A DNA stretch of 11,802 nt from Devosia sp. (lineage in GTDB: Bacteria > Pseudomonadota > Alphaproteobacteria > Rhizobiales > Devosiaceae). Each line of letters begins with the position of its first letter. Within the stretch, counting starts at the first letter, position 1. The stretch is taken from the NCBI GenBank assembly GCA_028290245.1, contig JAQGKG010000331.1, positions 1 to 11,802 of the forward strand, in the 5' to 3' direction. The position numbers and the translations under genes were made by a program. Under the pieces are notes generated by a model that was not told the DNA's origin, made no database searches, and was given only the letters and a program-made list of their open reading frames with translations. This document shows, piece by piece, positions 7,657-11,802 of the stretch.

Positions 7657-8657
7657 GGCGTGATGGCCGCGGCAGTGTTGCGACGTTGGTAGAAGCTGCG
7701 GATCACCTCCTCGATATTGGGTTCGTGCAGGGCCACGTCCTTGAGGTCGCGGTCGTTGCCGACTTCGGAGAGCACCTGCACAAGCGAGACGTCGTCGCGC
7801 TCAAGCAGGTAGTGCTTGATGAGGCCGTCGTCGCTGGTCAGTGTTGCGGTGCTGAGGATGACGGGGCCGGGGTCGGTGGCGAATTCGAGGGTCAGGCGGC
7901 GGGCGGAGCCTAGGGCCGAGCGCAATTTTCCGAGTTCGCCGTCGAAGATCAGCTTGGCCTGGTCGACCATGATCAGGCGCGGGCAGATGGTTTCGATGTC
8001 CTGCAGGTCGTGGGTAGTCAGAATGATGGTGACGCCGCGCTCGCGGTTGATCTCGGCGAGGAAGCGCCGGACCGCGTCCTTGGCGACCACGTCGAGGCCG
8101 ATGGTCGGCTCGTCGAGGAACAGGATTTTGGGGTCGTGCAGCAGCGACATGACGATTTCGGCCCGCATGCGCTGGCCGAGGCTGAGCTGGCGCACGGCGC
8201 GGTCGAGGAACGGCTTGAGGTCAAGCAATTCGCTGAAGCGGGCAAGATTGTCCTGATAACGGGCGAGCGGAATGTCGTAGATGCGCTGGTGCAGGGTGAA
8301 GCTGTCGATCAGCGGCAGGTCCCACCAGAGCTGGCTGCGTTGGCCGAACACCACGCCGATCTGGCGGGCGTTGGCCATGCGCTCGAGATGCGGCGTGCGG
8401 CCGAGCACCGATAGCGTGCCGTCACTGGGGACCAGGATGCCGGTCATCATCTTGATCATGGTGGATTTGCCGGCGCCATTGGGGCCGAGATAGCCGACGG
8501 CCTCGCCGGCCGCGATATCGAAGCCGATATCGGCGACGGCGGTGACCTCGGAATATTCCGTTGTCACCAGCGTCTTGAACGCACCGAGCAGGCCCGGAAA
8601 TCGCCTGTGCTGCCGAAAGCGTTTGGAAACGCCCCGTGCCTCGATCAGTGCTGTCAT
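7653..8657 (-). CDS. ABC exporter ATP-binding protein (COG4586 type, NatA/CcmA-like)
   Basis: Cytoplasmic ATPase that powers the two permeases encoded just downstream; 334 residues. Visible motifs in order: Walker A GPNGAGKST (58-66), Q-loop VFGQRSQLWWDLP with Gln106, ABC signature LSLGQ (158-162; Leu in place of the first Gly of LSGGQ, usual in this subfamily), Walker B KILFLDEPT with Asp182 and Glu183, D-loop GLD (187-189) and H-loop His216 in TTHD. All catalytic residues are intact. An N-terminal insert before Walker A (RFPGLLGAFKTLVTTEYSEV, about 19-38) and a C-terminal domain of about 100 residues ending in IEEVIRSFYQRR fit the COG4586 group. The ATG lies 7 nt after a run of six G residues that is the only ribosome binding site candidate and is paired in a short hairpin. 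The gene overlaps the first permease by 4 nt. Confidence 0.93.
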   Translation of the reverse strand: MTALIEARGVSKRFRQHRRFPGLLGAFKTLVTTEYSEVTAVADIGFDIAAGEAVGYLGPNGAGKSTMIKMMTGILVPSDGTLSVLGRTPHLERMANARQIGVVFGQRSQLWWDLPLIDSFTLHQRIYDIPLARYQDNLARFSELLDLKPFLDRAVRQLSLGQRMRAEIVMSLLHDPKILFLDEPTIGLDVVAKDAVRRFLAEINRERGVTIILTTHDLQDIETICPRLIMVDQAKLIFDGELGKLRSALGSARRLTLEFATDPGPVILSTATLTSDDGLIKHYLLERDDVSLVQVLSEVGNDRDLKDVALHEPNIEEVIRSFYQRRNTAAAITP

Positions 8658-8664
8658 ATCGGCG

Positions 8665-8678
8665 CCCCCCGACGGGGG
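8665..8678 (-). promoter_or_regulatory. GC-only hairpin covering the ribosome binding site of the ABC ATPase gene
   Basis: On the minus strand the leader reads CTCCCCCGTCGGGGGGCGCC just before GAT and the ATG. Five C residues (8678-8674) can pair with five G residues (8670-8666) across a 3-nt loop. The G-run 8665-8670 is also the only Shine-Dalgarno-like sequence, 7 nt before the ATG at 8657. The hairpin could therefore lower translation of the exporter or act as a partial transcription stop after the upstream regulator gene. There is no T-run, so a classical intrinsic terminator is unlikely. The pairing is seen directly; any function is inference. Confidence 0.4.
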
Positions 8679-8712
8679 AGACTAGCCGATTCTTTTGGCG
8701 TGGGAACTGACG

Positions 8713-10200
8713 TCAGGCAGCGTCGCTGATCAGCTCTTCGGCGAGACCGTATTCGTGCAGTTTGCGATAGAGGGTCGAGCGGCCGATTTTGAGGGCGCGG
8801 GCGACGCGAGACATGCGGCCACCATGGTGCTCAATGGCAAAGACGATGGCGGCGCGCTCGATTTCGGCCAAGGCGGCGATTTCGCCGGTTGGAGCGAGGA
8901 AACGGTCGGGTGCGGCGATTGGCTCGTCCAGCACGGCGCGCAAACGGGCGGAGGCGGTGTCGATATGGATCGGCGCGGCGAGAACCGGGACGCCTTCGAG
9001 CGCCTTGAGGGCGACGTCGCGGCCGTTAGTCTGGGAGAAGACCTGCGGGAAATCGACGGTTTCGAGGAAGGCGCCGTCGGTCAGCACGATGGCGCGGTAG
9101 ACGGCGTTTTCGAGCTGGCGAATGTTGCCGGGCCAGTCGTAGCTCAGCAGCAGTTCAAGGGCGACTGGGGAGATGCCGAGAACGCGCTTGCCGGCTTCGG
9201 CCGAGAAGCGGGCGATGAACATGGCGATTAGGGCCGGGATGTCCTCCATGCGGTCGCGCAGCGGCGGCACGTAGATGGGGAAAACGTTGAGCCGGTAGTA
9301 GAGGTCCTCGCGGAACTCGCCGGATTTGGCGAGGTTGAGCAGGCGCCGGTTGGTGGCCGAGATGATGCGGACGTTGACGCGCTCCGGGCGGGTGGCGCCG
9401 ACCGGCTCGATCTCGCCATCCTGCAGCACGCGCAGCAGCTTGACCTGGATATCGAGCGGCAGTTCGCCGATCTCATCAAGGAACAGTGTACCGTTATGGG
9501 CTTCTGCGATTTTGCCGGTGTGGTCGGAAATGGCGCCGGTGAAGGCACCCTTCTTGTGGCCGAACAGCACCGACTCGACGAGGTTTGGCGGGATGGCACC
9601 GCAGTTGATTGTGATGAAGGGCTTGCCGGCGCGGTCGCCTGCGCCCTGGATTATGCGGGCGATCAGCTCTTTGCCGACGCCGGTTTCGCCCTCGATGAGC
9701 ACGGGGATGGTCGACTTGCCGGCCTTGGCACAGAGCATCAATACGCGCGCCATGCTGGGCGCCTTGGCGATCATGTCGGCGCTGGAAAATGTGCCAGCCT
9801 TGCGGGCGCGTTCAGAGCGGATGGCGGCTTCGAGCGCATCGAGCTTCATAGCGTTGCGCAGCGAGATAATCAGGCGCTCGGGCGCTACCGGCTTGACGAA
9901 ATAATCGGCTGCGCCATTGCGCATAGCCGAGATGACGGTTTCGAGCGAGGCATTGGCAGTCTGGATGATGACGGGGGTGGTCAGGCCTTCGCGGCGCATG
10001 GCGTCCATGACGCCCATGCCGTCGAGATCGGGCATCACGAGGTCGAGGATCATGGCGCCGATATTGCGGTCTTCACGCAGGATGGTCAGTGCCTGCTCGC
10101 CGCCGGTGGCGGTCAGCGGCTTGAAACCGGCGCGATTGGCGACCTCGGCAGTGAGGCGCAATTGTACCGGGTCATCATCGACTACGAGAACGCGCGTCAT
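8713..10200 (-). CDS. Sigma-54-dependent response regulator, NtrC family (receiver, AAA+, Fis HTH)
   Basis: Transcription activator of 495 residues that should drive sigma-54 promoters when phosphorylated. Receiver domain, about residues 1-120: acidic pocket D8-D9-D10, phospho-acceptor Asp53 in MILDLVMPDLDG, Thr81 and Lys103 (FVKP). AAA+ domain, about 140-380: Walker A GETGVGKE (171-178), the sigma-54 contact loop GAFTGA (218-223, perfect), Walker B GTLFLDEIGELP with Asp242-Glu243, sensor SATN (281-284), arginine fingers near 297-303 (FREDLYYRLNVFPI), and sensor II WPGNIRQLEN (356-365). C-terminal Fis-type helix-turn-helix, about 445-485 (SRVARALKIGRSTLYRKLHEYGL). ATG with a GGAG site 5 nt upstream. 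All active residues are intact. No partner histidine kinase is adjacent in the window. Its stop lies 55 nt before the ABC ATPase gene on the same strand. Targets are unknown. Confidence 0.94.
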   Translation of the reverse strand: MTRVLVVDDDPVQLRLTAEVANRAGFKPLTATGGEQALTILREDRNIGAMILDLVMPDLDGMGVMDAMRREGLTTPVIIQTANASLETVISAMRNGAADYFVKPVAPERLIISLRNAMKLDALEAAIRSERARKAGTFSSADMIAKAPSMARVLMLCAKAGKSTIPVLIEGETGVGKELIARIIQGAGDRAGKPFITINCGAIPPNLVESVLFGHKKGAFTGAISDHTGKIAEAHNGTLFLDEIGELPLDIQVKLLRVLQDGEIEPVGATRPERVNVRIISATNRRLLNLAKSGEFREDLYYRLNVFPIYVPPLRDRMEDIPALIAMFIARFSAEAGKRVLGISPVALELLLSYDWPGNIRQLENAVYRAIVLTDGAFLETVDFPQVFSQTNGRDVALKALEGVPVLAAPIHIDTASARLRAVLDEPIAAPDRFLAPTGEIAALAEIERAAIVFAIEHHGGRMSRVARALKIGRSTLYRKLHEYGLAEELISDAA

Positions 10201-10390
10201 CCAGGCTCCAGTCTTCTTGGTTACAGCATCGAATCGTGTGCCGTTTTGGGAGAAGCATGGCCGACGGGTGTTAAGGGGCGATTAATCATCACGAATTTGC
10301 TGTTTGGCTGGTCTGAAACGGGCGCGCACTTCCCATCACGCGCCCCGCTGGCTAAGGTCCGCGGCAAATCAGATAAGCCGGAGACATGCC
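10201..10390. promoter_or_regulatory. Divergent intergenic region between the response regulator and pepF
   Basis: This 190-nt gap should carry promoters for both the regulator (minus) and pepF (plus). I see no sigma-54 -24/-12 element (TGGCAC-N5-TTGC-like) and no strong sigma-70 pair; a TTGGGA-N17-TGTTAA arrangement around 10246-10274 on the plus strand is only a weak match. Ribosome binding sites are clear for both genes: GGAG 5 nt before the regulator ATG on the minus strand, and GGAG 7 nt before the pepF ATG on the plus strand. Confidence 0.45.
10320..10345. repeat. GC-rich inverted repeat upstream of pepF
   Basis: Perfect 7-bp arms gggcgcg (10320-10326) and cgcgccc (10339-10345) flank a 12-nt spacer, 45 nt upstream of the pepF start. 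It could be a regulator binding site or a leader hairpin. GC-rich DNA makes such arms fairly easy to find by chance, so its role is uncertain. Confidence 0.35.
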
Positions 10391-11802
10391 ATGACCGCAG
10401 CCGCTCAGAAGGGCCACAATCAGTTCGGCGACTTGCCGGTATGGGACCTCAGCGACCTTTATCCGGGCAAGGACAGCCCAGAATTCAAGGCGGACCTGGA
10501 GGCGGCCAAGGCGCTCGCAGCAAAGTTCGAGGCGGATTATAAGGGTAAGCTGGTTGAGCTGACCAAGGCTGGCAAACTGGTGACCGCGATCAAGGACAGC
10601 GAAACGCTGGGCGATATCAGCGGCCGGATCAGCTCGTTCTCGTTCCTGCAATATGCGCAGAAGACTACGGATGCTGACCGCGCCAAGTTTATGGGCGACA
10701 CCAATGAGGCGCTGACAAACCTTTCGACCAAGGTGCTGTTTTTTGAACTGGAACTGAACCGGATCGACGACGCCGATCTCGACGCGGCATTCGCTGGGGA
10801 TGCTGAGCTGGCGCGCTATCGCACCTGGTTTGCCGAGCTGCGCAAGGCCAAGCGCTACCAGCTGGATGACAAGCTGGAAGAACTGTTTCACGACAAATCG
10901 ACGACTGCCTACTCGGCGTGGAACCGGCTGTTTGACGAAACTTTGTCGAGCCTTGAGTTCGAGGTAGATGGCGAAACGCTGAACATGGAAGCGACGCTGC
11001 ATCTGTTATCCGAGAAGGACGAGAAGAAGCGCGAGGCGGCGTTTAAAGCGCTGGGCAAGACCCTCAAAGAGAATGCGCGGCTGTTTACCCACATCACCAA
11101 TGTGTTGGCCAAGGACAAGGAAATCTCGGATCGCTGGCGCGGTTACGAGGACATTGCCGATAGCCGGCACATGGCCAATTCGGTCGCGCGCGAAGTTGTC
11201 GATGCGCTGCAGGCGGCAGTGCAGGAGGCCTATCCGCGGCTGAGCCACCGCTATTATGCGATGAAGGCCAACTGGTTCGGCAAGGACAAGCTCAACGCCT
11301 GGGACCGCAATGCGCCGCTGCCGACCAGCGACGAGCGGACCTGGGACTGGGAGAGCGCCAAGACAACGGTGATGGAGGCCTATGGCAAGTTTTCGCCGGA
11401 GCTGGCGGCGGTTGCGGCGCCATTCTTCGACAGCGGCTGGATCGATGCGCCGACCGGCGACGGCAAGCTGTCGGGCGCCTTTGCGCATCCGACGGTGCCG
11501 AGCGCGCATCCCTATCTCATGCTAAACTACATGGGCCGTTCGCGCGATATCATGACGCTGGCGCATGAGCTGGGTCATGGGGTGCATCAGCGCTTGGCGG
11601 CGGCGCAGGGGCCGATCCTCAGCAATACACCGCTGACGCTGGCTGAGACCGCGTCGGTGTTCGGCGAAATGCTGACGTTCCGGCACCTGCTCAATAACAC
11701 CACCGATCCGAAGCTGCGCTTTGCGTTGCTGGCCTCGAAGGTCGAGGACATGCTCAGCACCGTGGTGCGGCAGATCGCGTTCTATACGTTCGAGCGGCGG
11801 GT
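10391..11802 (+). CDS. pepF: M3-family oligoendopeptidase F, partial (C-terminus beyond window)
   Basis: Cytoplasmic zinc metallopeptidase that degrades short peptides; 470 residues are present and the frame is open at the right edge. An N-terminal, mostly helical, charged domain spans about residues 1-200. Family marks follow: the FGKDKLNAWDRNAPLP segment (WDRNAPLP at 304-311), the stretch HPYLMLNYMGRSRDIMTLA, then the zinc site HELGH (392-396) in the M3 form HELGHGVH, with the third ligand Glu419 in LAETASVFGEM. Homologues of the PepF/M3 group are about 600 residues, so roughly 130-150 are missing. The ATG at 10391 has a GGAG site 7 nt upstream; an ATG at 10386 is in another frame. No signal peptide is seen. 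It is divergent from the sigma-54 regulator gene. Substrate preference cannot be read from the sequence. Confidence 0.94.
   Translation, partial: MTAAAQKGHNQFGDLPVWDLSDLYPGKDSPEFKADLEAAKALAAKFEADYKGKLVELTKAGKLVTAIKDSETLGDISGRISSFSFLQYAQKTTDADRAKFMGDTNEALTNLSTKVLFFELELNRIDDADLDAAFAGDAELARYRTWFAELRKAKRYQLDDKLEELFHDKSTTAYSAWNRLFDETLSSLEFEVDGETLNMEATLHLLSEKDEKKREAAFKALGKTLKENARLFTHITNVLAKDKEISDRWRGYEDIADSRHMANSVAREVVDALQAAVQEAYPRLSHRYYAMKANWFGKDKLNAWDRNAPLPTSDERTWDWESAKTTVMEAYGKFSPELAAVAAPFFDSGWIDAPTGDGKLSGAFAHPTVPSAHPYLMLNYMGRSRDIMTLAHELGHGVHQRLAAAQGPILSNTPLTLAETASVFGEMLTFRHLLNNTTDPKLRFALLASKVEDMLSTVVRQIAFYTFERR

Noticed and set aside
8707..8716. 10-bp palindrome ctgacgtcag as an operator
   Set aside because: It overlaps the regulator stop codon and is short; a single 10-mer of this kind is easily expected by chance, and nothing else supports it.
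9496..10542. 348-codon plus-strand frame opposite the regulator and running into pepF
   Set aside because: It is antisense to a clear NtrC-type receiver and AAA+ domain and then out of frame with pepF; no domain or ribosome binding site supports it.
10352..11002. 216-codon minus-strand frame opposite pepF
   Set aside because: Antisense shadow of the pepF N-terminal domain, lacking recognisable family motifs.
1..11802. CRISPR arrays, insertion sequences, tRNA or rRNA genes, toxin-antitoxin or defence genes
   Set aside because: No regularly spaced direct repeats, transposase motifs, cloverleaf sequences or defence-type domains were seen; nearly all bases are accounted for by the genes listed.

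Overview
The window is high-GC DNA (roughly 60% or more by eye) with tightly packed, overlapping genes. It reads like the chromosome of an alphaproteobacterium, most likely of the order Hyphomicrobiales (a Devosia-like relative is my guess from overall protein style; the sequence alone does not fix the genus). I see no mobile element, tRNA, rRNA or CRISPR array.

Bases 1 to about 5870 hold, on the minus strand, a six-gene operon for an Mrp-type (Mnh/Pha) multisubunit cation/proton antiporter, in the order mnhA-B fusion, mnhC, mnhD, mnhE, mnhF, mnhG. The last gene runs off the left edge. Consecutive genes overlap by 1 to 4 nt or lie 1 nt apart, and each downstream gene has its own good ribosome binding site. 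The subunits form one membrane complex that exchanges cytoplasmic Na+ (or K+) for external protons, supporting pH and salt homeostasis. MnhB is fused to the C-terminus of MnhA, the known 'group 2' Mrp layout.

After a 174-189 nt intergenic gap, bases 6058 to 8657 hold a compact three-gene ABC-2 type exporter operon, also on the minus strand: an ATP-binding protein followed by two different six-helix permeases of the DUF990/COG3694-COG4587 kind. Its substrate is unknown. A short GC-only hairpin covers the apparent ribosome binding site of the ATPase gene.

Bases 8713 to 10200 (minus strand) encode an NtrC-type response regulator: receiver, sigma-54 AAA+ and Fis helix-turn-helix domains. No histidine kinase lies next to it within the window. 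It ends only 55 nt before the ABC operon, so read-through is possible.

From 10391 a gene on the plus strand, divergent from the regulator, encodes an M3-family oligoendopeptidase F that is cut by the right edge after its zinc site. The 190-nt divergent gap contains a GC-rich inverted repeat.

Overall this is an ordinary set of housekeeping and accessory genes. I found no convincing new system. The points most worth checking are the SD-covering hairpin before the ABC operon, the possible link between the orphan regulator and the exporter, the linker at the MnhA-MnhB junction, and a small putative reading frame in the gap between the mnh and ABC operons.
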